Below, one piece after another: positions 35,178 through 43,335 of a stretch of DNA of 64,000 bases. The position numbers and the translations under genes are program-made. This DNA is from Pseudomonas chlororaphis subsp. chlororaphis (GTDB lineage: Bacteria; Pseudomonadota; Gammaproteobacteria; Pseudomonadales; Pseudomonadaceae), in NCBI RefSeq assembly GCF_003945765.1, contig NZ_CP027712.1, forward strand, positions 868,001-932,000. The letters are read 5' to 3'. The notes below the pieces were generated by a model. It ran no database searches, was not told the origin of the DNA, and saw only the letters and a list, made by a program, of their open reading frames with translations. The number at the start of each line of letters is the position of its first letter. The first letter of the stretch is position 1.

Positions 35178-36254
35178 ATGAAAACCCTCAAGGGACCGAG
35201 CCTGCACCTGGCTCAATTCAGTGATGCGGCACCGCCATTCGATACCCTGCCCGCCATTGCCGCCTGGGCGGCGGGGCTGGGCTTCAAGGCGCTGCAAGTA
35301 CCGGCCTGGGATGAGCGGCTGTTCGATGTCTGCCTGGCGGCCAGCAGCCAGGATTATTGCGATGAGGTCAGCGGCACCCTGGCCGAACACGGGCTGGTGA
35401 TCAGCGAACTGACCACCCACCTGTTCGGCCAGTTGGTGGCCGTGCATCCCGCCTACGACAGCCTGTGCGACGGCTTCGCCCCGGCGGCCCTACGGGGCGA
35501 CAGTGGCGCCAGGACCCAGTGGGCCCTCGAACAGCTGAAACTGTCCGCCAAGGCGTCACGCCGATTGGGCCTCAGCGATATGGGGACCTTTTCCGGCTCG
35601 TTCGCCTGGCCCTATTTCTTTCCCTTTCCACAGCGCCCGGAAGGCCTGGTCGACTCGGCGTTCAATGAGCTGGCCAAGCGCTGGCTGCCGATTCTCGACG
35701 CCTGTGACGAGCAGGGGGTGAACCTGTGCTACGAGATCCACCCGGGCGAGGACCTGCATGACGGCGTGAGCTTCGAGATGTTCCTGGAGCGGGTCGGCAA
35801 CCACCCGCGCTGCAAGATGCTCTTCGACCCCAGCCACTTCGTTCTGCAGCAACTCAATTACCTGGACTACCTGGATATCTACCACGAGTTCATTCGCATG
35901 TTTCATGTGAAGGACGCCGAGTTCAATCCCACCGGCCGCCAGGGCATTTACGGCGGTTATCAGCCCTGGGCCGAGCGGGCCGGGCGGTTCCGTTCGCTGG
36001 GCGACGGGCAGGTGGATTTCAAGGGGATCTTTTCCAAGCTGGCGCTTTATGACTATGCCGGCTGGGCGACCCTGGAATGGGAGTGCTGCCTGAAAGACCA
36101 GGAGCAGGGCGCGCGCGAAGGCGTGGCCTTTATCAATGAGCACATCATCCAAGTGACGGACAAAGTCTTCGACGACTTCGCCGGCGCGCCGCTGGACCAG
36201 GCCCAGATCAACCGACTGCTGGGCATTGCCCAGCCCTCCCATCAAGGACGCTGA
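35178..36254 (+). CDS. Sugar-phosphate isomerase/epimerase-like TIM-barrel protein
   Basis: A 358-residue protein of the xylose-isomerase-like/AP-endonuclease-2 superfamily. Metal-binding positions can be read in CYEIHPGEDLHDG (E, H), MLFDPSHFVLQQ (D, H), MFHVKDAEFN (H, D) and ATLEWECCLKD (E). Family members are keto-sugar epimerases and dehydratases or isomerases of oxidised polyols and inositols. It starts 8 bases after the TetR palindrome and ends 2 bases before the hydrolase gene start, forming a tight two-gene operon. Substrate unknown. Confidence 0.85.
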   Translation: MKTLKGPSLHLAQFSDAAPPFDTLPAIAAWAAGLGFKALQVPAWDERLFDVCLAASSQDYCDEVSGTLAEHGLVISELTTHLFGQLVAVHPAYDSLCDGFAPAALRGDSGARTQWALEQLKLSAKASRRLGLSDMGTFSGSFAWPYFFPFPQRPEGLVDSAFNELAKRWLPILDACDEQGVNLCYEIHPGEDLHDGVSFEMFLERVGNHPRCKMLFDPSHFVLQQLNYLDYLDIYHEFIRMFHVKDAEFNPTGRQGIYGGYQPWAERAGRFRSLGDGQVDFKGIFSKLALYDYAGWATLEWECCLKDQEQGAREGVAFINEHIIQVTDKVFDDFAGAPLDQAQINRLLGIAQPSHQGR

Positions 36255-36256
36255 GT

Positions 36257-37138
36257 ATGGATCTTTTCGAGCAGCAGGCTTTTGCCGGGCGTGATTACCG
36301 CCATGGCTACGTACAGGTGGACGGCGGGCGCATTCACTATGTCAGTGAGGGCCAGGGCAAGCCTGTGCTGTTGATCCCCGGGTGGCCGCAGACCTGGTTC
36401 ACCTGGCGCCATGTCATGCAGGCGCTGGCCGGGCAGGGTTACCGGGCGATCGCGGTCGACCTGCCCGGCATGGGCTTGTCCGATCGCCCCGAGCAGGGCT
36501 ATGACACCGGCACCACGGCGTCTCGCCTGCAGGCCTTGATGCTGGCGCTGGGTTACAGCCAATACTCGGTGGTGGGGCACGATGTCGGCATGTGGGTGGC
36601 CTATGCCCTGGCCTACGACTATCCGCAGGCGGTGGAGAAACTGGCCCTGACGGAGGCGGTGATTCCCGGCCTGGCCGAGGCGCCGTCGATCTTCGCGCCT
36701 GCGGGGCAGAACATCTTTCTCTGGCACTTCATGTTCAACCAGTTGCAGGACCTGCCGGAGATGCTGATCGCCGGGCGTGAGGCGCAGTACCTGGCTTACA
36801 TGTTCGAAAAGTGGTCGGTGCATCAGGAGCGGGTCGCGGTCCAGACCTATGTCAAAGCCTACTCGGTGCCCGGTGGGCTGCGGGGCGGGTTCGCCTATTA
36901 CCGGGCCATCCCCGAGAGCATCCGGCAGAACCGCGAGCGTGCCAGCCGCCCACTGGAAATGCCGGTCCTGGCGATTGGCGCCGAACACGCCACCAACGAT
37001 GCGCCGCTGCTGACGATGAAGGGCAATGCCCTGAGACTTCAGGGGGCGATAGTGCCGGGGTGTGGTCACTTCATTACCGAGGAGGCGCCCGAGGCCTTTA
37101 TTGCTCATCTGCTGCCGTTTCTGCGGCAGGAGGACTGA
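36257..37138 (+). CDS. Alpha/beta hydrolase, epoxide-hydrolase/dehalogenase type
   Basis: A 293-residue alpha/beta hydrolase. The nucleophile elbow is VVGHDVG with Asp109, as in epoxide hydrolases and haloalkane/haloacetate dehalogenases. The oxyanion region PGWPQTWFTWR replaces the usual HGWP, and the catalytic His is in PGCGHFITEE. The cap region is moderate (about residues 130-215). The gene is coupled to the isomerase-like gene (2-base gap), so it probably acts on the same pathway. With a TetR repressor that may sense an electrophile, processing of an epoxide or halogenated compound is conceivable but unproven. Confidence 0.85.
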   Translation: MDLFEQQAFAGRDYRHGYVQVDGGRIHYVSEGQGKPVLLIPGWPQTWFTWRHVMQALAGQGYRAIAVDLPGMGLSDRPEQGYDTGTTASRLQALMLALGYSQYSVVGHDVGMWVAYALAYDYPQAVEKLALTEAVIPGLAEAPSIFAPAGQNIFLWHFMFNQLQDLPEMLIAGREAQYLAYMFEKWSVHQERVAVQTYVKAYSVPGGLRGGFAYYRAIPESIRQNRERASRPLEMPVLAIGAEHATNDAPLLTMKGNALRLQGAIVPGCGHFITEEAPEAFIAHLLPFLRQED

Positions 37139-37315
37139 GTACGTCAGGCTGAGCAATCAGGAGGGAGTGGGACGCCAGCCTGTCTTTGCGAGTAGGGCTG
37201 ATGGAAGGGCCGGGATTTTTTGCGGCCTGTTCAGGGATGGTTCAGGGCCTGCGGCTGCAACATGGCAGCCGGCATGCCCAAGCCTTCGGGCAACGCACCC
37301 TCTGACGGATAATCC

Positions 37316-38953
37316 ATGGACCACCACCGCATTCGCATCGAGATGTTGGGCGTCTTTCTGCTCGCTTTGTTCCTGTTCACTTTCGGCATCTGGGACCAGC
37401 CAGCGCAAGGCTTCGACGGGCGCTGGTGGTTGTTCCTGCAGGAGATGTTCCGCCACGGCGCGAGCCTGTTCCCCACCACCTACGGCGAGCCTTACCCGGA
37501 CTATCCGGGCACCGCCACCTTGTTCAGCTATGGCTTTGCCCAGCTGTTCGGCGCCCCTAACGGATTGGCCAATATCCTGCCCACGGCGCTGGCCTCGGCC
37601 GGGGTGCTGGCGTTGCTGTATCGCCTGCTGGCGCCGCTCGATCGCACCTGTGCATTGCTGGCGGTGCTGCTCACGGCGCTGACCACCCAGTGGCTGGAGA
37701 AGTCGCGCTCGGTATGCCTGGACCAGATGGTCTCGCTGCTGTGCCTGGGCTGTTTTTACCTGCTGCACAGCGGCGAGCAGCTGGGTTCCAAATGGCGCCA
37801 GTACGCGATTTTTCCGCTGTTCGTCATCGCCTTCGCCATCCGCGGCCCCCTGGGGCTGATCGAGGTCTGCGGCGTGGCCTGTACCTACTGGGCATTGAGT
37901 ATTTGCCGGGCACCGGGCGACGGCTGGCGACTGTTGAGCAAGGTACTCGCCCATGGGCTGATCGGCCTGATCCTGCTGGCCGCCTGCTGGTGGGCGTTGA
38001 TGCAACTGGCGCAGTTCAGTGGCGGCGAAGCCTTCGCCCGACAGGTCTACCAGATGCAGGTCGGCGGGCGCCTCGATGAAAGCGGCGAGCCGCTGTATTT
38101 CTACTTTCAGCTCAGCCTCTACCGGTACTTCCCGGTGGTGCCGCTGGCGCTGGCGACGCTGTTCGTCCTGCGTCGGCAATGGTCCACTCGGCACTCCGAC
38201 GACAAGCTGCAACTGCTGGCGCGCCTGGGCGCCTGTGGATTGATGATCCTGCTCGGCTTGTCGGTGCCGCACTTCAAGCGTGCGTATTACATCCTGCCCA
38301 TGGTGCCGATGTTCGCGGCGGTCGCGGCTTACGGCCTGCTCCATCCGCAGCGCTGGCTGCTCAGGGTGCGCTGGTTTTATCTCGGCCTGGTGGTGCTGTT
38401 GCCGGGCTTGTGCGCCGTGGTGCTGCTGGTCTGCCGGCACAGTTGGCAGAAGCACGGTTATTGGCCGGCGCTGTCATTGCCGCTGATGATGGCGGTGTTT
38501 TTCGGCCTGCAGGTGCTGGCGCTGCATGCCTGGCAAACCACTCGTAATGCGCCCGGGCGGCGCCTGGTGCTGCTCAGCCTGTTGGCCCTGGCGGCGCAGT
38601 GGTGGCTGCTGGTGAAGGTGATCGAGCCGGCCAAGGACCTGCAATTCGCCACCCGGGGTTTTGTCGGGCAGGTCGAGCAACTGCGTGGGGAAGACCGCGG
38701 CACCCTGGTGTTTCTCAACCTGGGCAAAGACACCTGGGCGGTGCGCTACATGATGAACCTGGACCACGACGAGCAACCGCGGTTTATCGGCAAGGACGAT
38801 CTGTCGCCGCTGGCGTCGTTGCCGCGTCCGGCCTGGGTGATCCTGGCGCGCAAGGATCGGGCATTGTTGACGGGAACTGCGCTGGAACAGGCGACCCCGG
38901 TGTTCGAGGGGCGCTTGAATGACAATCCCTGCCTGGTGTTCGAGCTGAAGTGA
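37316..38953 (+). CDS. GT39/ArnT-like membrane glycosyltransferase
   Basis: A 545-residue protein, the length of ArnT, with about 12 helices. The N-terminal loop DQPAQGFDGRWWLFLQEMF and EPYPDYPGTATLF replace the ArnT EARYAEI...NYFEKP block, so it belongs to a divergent branch. A long C-terminal periplasmic domain (LVFLNLGKDTWAVRYMMN...) follows the helices. Together with the GT39-like gene at 31641-33095 it suggests two envelope-sugar transferases within 6 kb. It is convergent with the binding-protein gene at 38993 across a strong hairpin. Confidence 0.72.
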   Translation: MDHHRIRIEMLGVFLLALFLFTFGIWDQPAQGFDGRWWLFLQEMFRHGASLFPTTYGEPYPDYPGTATLFSYGFAQLFGAPNGLANILPTALASAGVLALLYRLLAPLDRTCALLAVLLTALTTQWLEKSRSVCLDQMVSLLCLGCFYLLHSGEQLGSKWRQYAIFPLFVIAFAIRGPLGLIEVCGVACTYWALSICRAPGDGWRLLSKVLAHGLIGLILLAACWWALMQLAQFSGGEAFARQVYQMQVGGRLDESGEPLYFYFQLSLYRYFPVVPLALATLFVLRRQWSTRHSDDKLQLLARLGACGLMILLGLSVPHFKRAYYILPMVPMFAAVAAYGLLHPQRWLLRVRWFYLGLVVLLPGLCAVVLLVCRHSWQKHGYWPALSLPLMMAVFFGLQVLALHAWQTTRNAPGRRLVLLSLLALAAQWWLLVKVIEPAKDLQFATRGFVGQVEQLRGEDRGTLVFLNLGKDTWAVRYMMNLDHDEQPRFIGKDDLSPLASLPRPAWVILARKDRALLTGTALEQATPVFEGRLNDNPCLVFELK

Positions 38954-38957
38954 AGGC

Positions 38958-38984
38958 CAGGCAGCCCCAGGGCGGGGCTGCCTG
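38958..38984. terminator. Hairpin between convergent genes
   Basis: CAGGCAGCCCC, loop, GGGGCTGCCTG: 11 base pairs without a clear T-run on either side. Probably a transcript-end hairpin for both flanking genes. Confidence 0.6.
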
Positions 38985-38992
38985 AGGGCGGA

Positions 38993-40093
38993 TTATTTAT
39001 CCGACTTGATGCTGGTCCAGACCCGGGTCCGCACGCGCTCCAGCTTTTGCGGCAGCGGCTGCACCACATAGAGCTTCTTCAGGGCTTCGGGGGTTGGCGT
39101 CAGGTCGGTATTGCCGGTGATCTCCTTGTTGATCAGCGCAATCGAATCCTTGTTGGCGTTGGGGTAACCGAGGAAATCACTGATGGGCGCGATGACTTTC
39201 GGGTCCAGCAGGGTGTTGAGGAACTCATGGGCCTCGGCGACATTCTTCGCGCTCTTGGGAATAGCGAAGGTGTCGAACCAGATCGGCGCGCCTTCCTTGG
39301 GCAGGCGCCAGTCCACCACCACCCCGTTGCCGGCCTCTTTGGCGCGATTGCCGAACTGGTAGAAGCTGCCGGAGTAGCCGATGGCCACGCAGATGTCGCC
39401 GTTGGCGATATCGGTCATGTATTTGGCCGAGTTGAAGTAGGTGACGTAGGGGCGGATTTTCAGCATCAGCTCTTTGGCTTTTTCATAGTCCTGCGGGTTC
39501 TGGCTGTTGGGGTCCAGGCCCAGGTAGTGCAGGGCCAGCGGCAGGATTTCCTGCGGCGAGTCGAGCATGGCCACGCCGCAGGACTTGAGTTTCTCCATGT
39601 TCTCCGGCTTGAACACCAGATCCCAGCTGTCCACCGGCGCGTTATCGCCCAGCGCCGCCTTGACCTTGGCCGGGTTGAAGCCGATCAGCACCGTGCCGTA
39701 CATGTAGGGCACGCCGTACTGGTTGCCCGGGTCGTTGCGGTCCAGCAGTTTGAGCAGCTCGGGGTCCAGGTGCTTCCAGTTGGGCAGCTTGGACTTGTCG
39801 AGCTTCTGGAACACGCCGGCCTTGATCTGGGTGTCGAGGAACTGGTTCGACGGCACCACCAGGTCGTAGCCCGAGTTGCCGGTCAGCAGCTTGGCTTCGA
39901 GGGATTCGTTGGTGTCGAAGGTGTCCCAGGTCACCTTGATGCCGCTGTTCTTGGCGAAGTCCTTGGGCACCGACGGCAGGATGTAGTCGGCCCAGTTGTA
40001 CACCCGCAGCTCGCGCTGCTCGGCCTGTGCCGCGCCGGCCAGCAGCGACAGCCCACAAACGGTGGCACTCAGTATGCGTTTCATAGTGGCCAT
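38993..40093 (-). CDS. Polyamine ABC transporter periplasmic binding protein (PotF-like)
   Basis: A 366-residue binding protein. The signal peptide MATMKRILSATVCG...GAAQA is followed by RELRVYNWADYILPSV, the signature of PotD/PotF spermidine/putrescine receptors. Further blocks are DLVVPSNQFLDTQIKAGVF, PYMYGTVLIGFN and SGSFYQFGNRAKEAG. The start at 40093 has GGGGA upstream; MKRI at 40084 is the alternative. No ABC permease or ATPase gene is next to it, so it is an orphan receptor that must share a transporter encoded elsewhere or only sense its ligand. Confidence 0.87.
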   Translation of the reverse strand: MATMKRILSATVCGLSLLAGAAQAEQRELRVYNWADYILPSVPKDFAKNSGIKVTWDTFDTNESLEAKLLTGNSGYDLVVPSNQFLDTQIKAGVFQKLDKSKLPNWKHLDPELLKLLDRNDPGNQYGVPYMYGTVLIGFNPAKVKAALGDNAPVDSWDLVFKPENMEKLKSCGVAMLDSPQEILPLALHYLGLDPNSQNPQDYEKAKELMLKIRPYVTYFNSAKYMTDIANGDICVAIGYSGSFYQFGNRAKEAGNGVVVDWRLPKEGAPIWFDTFAIPKSAKNVAEAHEFLNTLLDPKVIAPISDFLGYPNANKDSIALINKEITGNTDLTPTPEALKKLYVVQPLPQKLERVRTRVWTSIKSDK

Positions 40094-40339
40094 GAATGGT
40101 TTCCCCAGCGTGGCGATGGTTTTTATGTTCTGTACGCGGCAGGCGGTCCTTGAAAGGGCAAAGGACAAAGAGGGTCAAGGTTCACAAGGGCGGTTCTGAT
40201 GACAGCCTGGGCCACCGAGTCAGTGGTCCGGGTTCGATTCTTGCCGACGGCCCCTGGGATTCACAGCACGGGGTTGGCCAAAAGGGGATCGTAATGGCCA
40301 TTGATCGTGTCCGGGGCAGGCAACGCGCTGGCCCTGGGT

Positions 40340-41245
40340 TCAGGGAATGAAGCCCGGCAACCGCGCCACTCGCTCGGCCAGGTACTCCATGAGCAAACGC
40401 ACGCGCAGGGGCCGATAGCGGCGCTCGGGGTAGATCAGGAACGCCTCGTTGGCTGGCCCGCTCCAGTCGGGCAGGACCCGCACCAGCTGCCCGCTGTCCA
40501 GCAGGTCGCTGACCAGCCAGGCCGGGGTGACGCAGAGCCCGGCGCCTTGCAACACGCCGTCGCGGATGGCCAACGAGCTGTTGCTCCGGTAGCGCCCTTT
40601 GGGGGTGACGCTGACCTTCTCGCCGCTCGGGCCGCTCAGCTCTAGGCGGTCGCCCGCCGCCAGCCAGGCGAAGCGCAGGAAGTTGTGTTCGCCCAGGTCG
40701 GCCGGGCTGTTCAAGGGCGCATGCTGGCGCAGGTACTCGGGTGCCGCCACCAGGTAGCGCGGCGACGTGGCGATGCGCCGGGTGATGGCGTTGGGCGGCA
40801 AGTCCCCGCCCAGGCGCAGGGCCAGGTCGACGTTTTCCTCGGTGAGGTCGACGAAGCGATCATTGAAGATCAGCTCCACCTCGATGTCCGGGTATTGCGC
40901 CATGAACGCCAGCAGCAACGCGTTCAGATGCAACACCCCCAGGCTCACTGGCACGTTAACCCGCAGCACGCCCTCGGGGCGCTCGGTCAGGCCACGCACC
41001 TCGGCCACCGCTTCGCTGTATTCCTCCAGCACGGCTTTCGCCCGTTCGTAGAAGCGCTTGCCCTGTTCGGTAGGCGTCAGCCCGCTGGTGCCGCGGGTGA
41101 GCAGGCGGGTGCCCAACTGCTGTTCCAGGGCCGCCACCAGCTTGCTGACGGTGGGTTGAGTACTGCCCAGCTCCCGGGCGGCCGACGACAGGCTGCCCAG
41201 CTCGACGGCGCGGACGAAGCAATGCATCGCTTTGAGGCTGTCCAT
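40340..41245 (-). CDS. LysR-family transcriptional regulator
   Basis: A 301-residue LysR protein: helix-turn-helix DSLKAMHCFVRAVELGSLSS then STQPTVSKLVAALEQQLG, and an effector domain of the CrgA-like subgroup (RVNVPVSLGVLHLNALLLAF, FVDLTEENVDLALRLG). The start at 41245 is chosen because it opens the family-typical MDSLKAMHCF; 16 upstream residues are unlike the family. It is divergent from the SGNH hydrolase gene across about 110 bases and may regulate it. Confidence 0.86.
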   Translation of the reverse strand: MDSLKAMHCFVRAVELGSLSSAARELGSTQPTVSKLVAALEQQLGTRLLTRGTSGLTPTEQGKRFYERAKAVLEEYSEAVAEVRGLTERPEGVLRVNVPVSLGVLHLNALLLAFMAQYPDIEVELIFNDRFVDLTEENVDLALRLGGDLPPNAITRRIATSPRYLVAAPEYLRQHAPLNSPADLGEHNFLRFAWLAAGDRLELSGPSGEKVSVTPKGRYRSNSSLAIRDGVLQGAGLCVTPAWLVSDLLDSGQLVRVLPDWSGPANEAFLIYPERRYRPLRVRLLMEYLAERVARLPGFIP

Positions 41246-41354
41246 GGGTATTCGATATCGGAATGGGCTGTATGAAGTTATGCCTTCTATCACGGTTATT
41301 TCGAATGGAGCAATCTGGCTCGCCTCAGCCTTACGGCCTCAAGGAGCTACCCGG

Positions 41355-42593
41355 ATGAAAGCCCTGCACTCAAGATTTTCCCTGCCGCTGATAGTCACGG
41401 CCCTGCTCGCCACAGGCCCTGCCCTGGCCCAGGACAACTGGCTCACCACCTGGATGGCCAGCCCGCAACCGACCTGGGGCAACGAGCTGCCGCTGCCCAC
41501 GCGGATTCCCGCAACCCTGGCCGACAGCACCGTCCAGCAGAAGCTGCGCGTCAGCGTCGGTGGCAGCCGGGTACGGGTGGTGGTGTCCAACGAATACGGC
41601 CAGCAGCCGCTGCTGATCGGCGCGGCGCGGGTCGCGGCCGTGGAGGAGGGTGAGTCCGTTCGCGCCAGCTCCGGACAAGCCCTGAAGTTTGGCGGCGAGG
41701 AGCAGATCAGCATCGCGCCGGGCGAAACCCGCACCAGCGACCCGGTGGCGCTGGCGGTGCCGGCCCTTGGTGAGCTGGTTGTCTCGCTGTACCTGCCGCA
41801 GTCCACGCCGCTGACCACCTTCCATTGGGACGGCAAGCAAACCGCGTTTATCGCCCCGGGCAACCAGGTCAATGCACAGCAGTTGGAAGGCAAGGAGCAG
41901 GTGGAAGCACGGCTGTTCCTCAGCGACATCCTGGTGGACGCCGCACCCGACAGCCGCGCCCTGGTGGTGCTCGGCGACTCCATTACCGACGGCAACGGCT
42001 CGACCCTGGACCGCAACCGACGCTGGCCCGACTTCCTCGCCCAGCGCCTGGCCGCCAAAAACATCGCCGTGCTCAACGGCGGTATATCCGGCGCGCGCCT
42101 GCTCGAGGATGGCATGGGCGCCAGCGCACGGGCACGTTTCGAGCGCGACGTGCTGAGCAAACCCGGGGTGAAAAGCGTGGTCGTCATGCTGGGAATCAAC
42201 GACATCAGCTGGCCCGGCACCGCCTTTGCGCCCAACGCACCCTTGCCTGCACTGGACGAGCTGATCGCCGGCTATCAACAACTGATCGACCAGGCGCACC
42301 GCCACAACCTGCGCATCATCGGCACCACGCTGTTGCCCTTCGAAGGCGCGCTGGAAGGCAGCATCATCGAGCACTACCACAGCCCGCAAAAGGAACAACT
42401 GCGCCAGGCGCTCAACCAATGGATTCGCACCGGCCAGGCATTCGATGCGGTGATCGACTTCGACCAGCTGACCCGCGATCCGCGGCATCCAACGCGTTTG
42501 TTGCCGCTTATGGATTCGGGCGATCACCTGCATCCGGGGGATGAGGGGAATAGGGCGATGGCGGAGGGGGTGGAGTTGGAGGTGCTTTTTTGA
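41355..42593 (+). CDS. Secreted SGNH/GDSL hydrolase
   Basis: A 412-residue exported esterase-like protein. The signal peptide (residues 1-25) ends GPALAQ. After an about 170-residue N-terminal beta-rich domain, the SGNH blocks appear in order: VVLGDSITDGNGS (block I Ser), GGISGAR (block II Gly), VVMLGINDIS (block III Asn) and SGDHLHPGDEG (block V Asp and His). Such proteins act on acyl or acetyl esters of polysaccharides or lipids in the periplasm or outside. AAGGAG lies 9 bases before the ATG at 41355. The divergent LysR regulator is its likely controller. Confidence 0.88.
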   Translation: MKALHSRFSLPLIVTALLATGPALAQDNWLTTWMASPQPTWGNELPLPTRIPATLADSTVQQKLRVSVGGSRVRVVVSNEYGQQPLLIGAARVAAVEEGESVRASSGQALKFGGEEQISIAPGETRTSDPVALAVPALGELVVSLYLPQSTPLTTFHWDGKQTAFIAPGNQVNAQQLEGKEQVEARLFLSDILVDAAPDSRALVVLGDSITDGNGSTLDRNRRWPDFLAQRLAAKNIAVLNGGISGARLLEDGMGASARARFERDVLSKPGVKSVVVMLGINDISWPGTAFAPNAPLPALDELIAGYQQLIDQAHRHNLRIIGTTLLPFEGALEGSIIEHYHSPQKEQLRQALNQWIRTGQAFDAVIDFDQLTRDPRHPTRLLPLMDSGDHLHPGDEGNRAMAEGVELEVLF

Positions 42594-42662
42594 GTGTTTA
42601 GCAGATGCCTTAAGGAACAGCGCGACAGGTCATGCTGCCGCGCCGTGCTTTCGTGGGGCGTT

Positions 42663-43049
42663 CTACTTCAGCGATGGCGTGTGGCGACTGCCATCGAGCA
42701 AGGCATCCACCACGGCCCGCGCCATCTCCACCGAGTGCACCAGTGACCAGATCAAACCGCGCTCAATGCCACTGCCACGCTCGGTGATTTCATCGGAAAC
42801 CTCCTCGGCGCTTTTCAGCAGCAGGGAGACATGGAGCAGGGCTTCTTCGGCGTTGATGCCTTCCCGAACCGAGAACAAAGAATCGCGGCTCACCGGGATA
42901 CTGACGGTTTTTTTGAGCGACTGAATCAGAGACGCATCAGCAGGCTGAACTGACAGTTTCTGCCGGATGTGCTTATTGGCCAGATCGTGTTCGAGGTTTC
43001 TGCCGCGATGGGTAGCAGTGAGGGGCGGATCGGGGACGAGCTTTTTCAT
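42663..43049 (-). CDS. Small Pseudomonas protein, paralogue 2 (DUF3077/DUF6124-like)
   Basis: A 128-residue paralogue of the protein at 26576-26959. It has the same start, MKKLVPDPP, a different middle (LTATHRGRNLEHDLANKHIR...) and an almost identical C-terminal half (DSLFSVREGINAEEALLHVS, LLKSAEEVSDEITERGSG, IWSLVHSVEMARAVVDALLD). The start at 43049 is fixed by the paralogue and the GGAG site within the leader hairpin; the longer open frame to 43208 covers the leader RNA. The duplicate has kept both protein ends and the whole regulatory leader, which suggests the leader and gene function as one module. It stands at the left edge of the AT-rich accessory region. Confidence 0.75.
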   Translation of the reverse strand: MKKLVPDPPLTATHRGRNLEHDLANKHIRQKLSVQPADASLIQSLKKTVSIPVSRDSLFSVREGINAEEALLHVSLLLKSAEEVSDEITERGSGIERGLIWSLVHSVEMARAVVDALLDGSRHTPSLK

Positions 43050-43335
43050 GGCGTAACTCCTAGTACAGAGATAGGAGCCATCACCGTCGCTGCTAAACGA
43101 TAGGGTGGCGGCCGTTCGCAGGTTAGCAGACCGGTGTACTAGGAACCCGGCGCACCCGAAGGTGCCCTGCGCACGGCCGCCATAAAGCGGAGCCAAAAAA
43201 AGCGCCACGTAATGGGAGCGCCATGCACCTAGTTACACGTCGAGCTGCTAAACCCGGTCACTGAATTTGCAGTGACGAATCGAGGCTAGCCAGTGCGGGG
43301 CGGTAGGCGCAAGCGGCTGGGAGTTTCTAGGAAAA
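43050..43335 (-). promoter_or_regulatory. Candidate structured 5' leader RNA, copy 2
   Basis: Same layout as 26290-26575, read on the minus strand. P0 is TCACTG/CAGTGA 43258-43263/43270-43275. P1 is TGGCGGCCGT/ACGGCCGCCA 43106-43115/43173-43182. P2 is CGCAGG/CCTGCG 43117-43122/43166-43171. P3 has loop TTCG on the minus strand (43152-43165). The paired elements TTTAGCAGC (43244-43252 and 43089-43097) and CTGCTAA (43123-43129) are kept. The hairpin CTCCTA/TAGGAG (43057-43062/43072-43077) covers the ribosome-binding site more tightly than in copy 1. The upstream blocks (AGAAACTCC..., CTAGCCTCG) are also shared. Confidence 0.7.

Noticed and set aside
43050..43208. N-terminal extension of the paralogue-2 gene (to 43208)
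   Set aside because: The extension covers the leader RNA; the paralogue alignment and ribosome-binding site fix the start at 43049.
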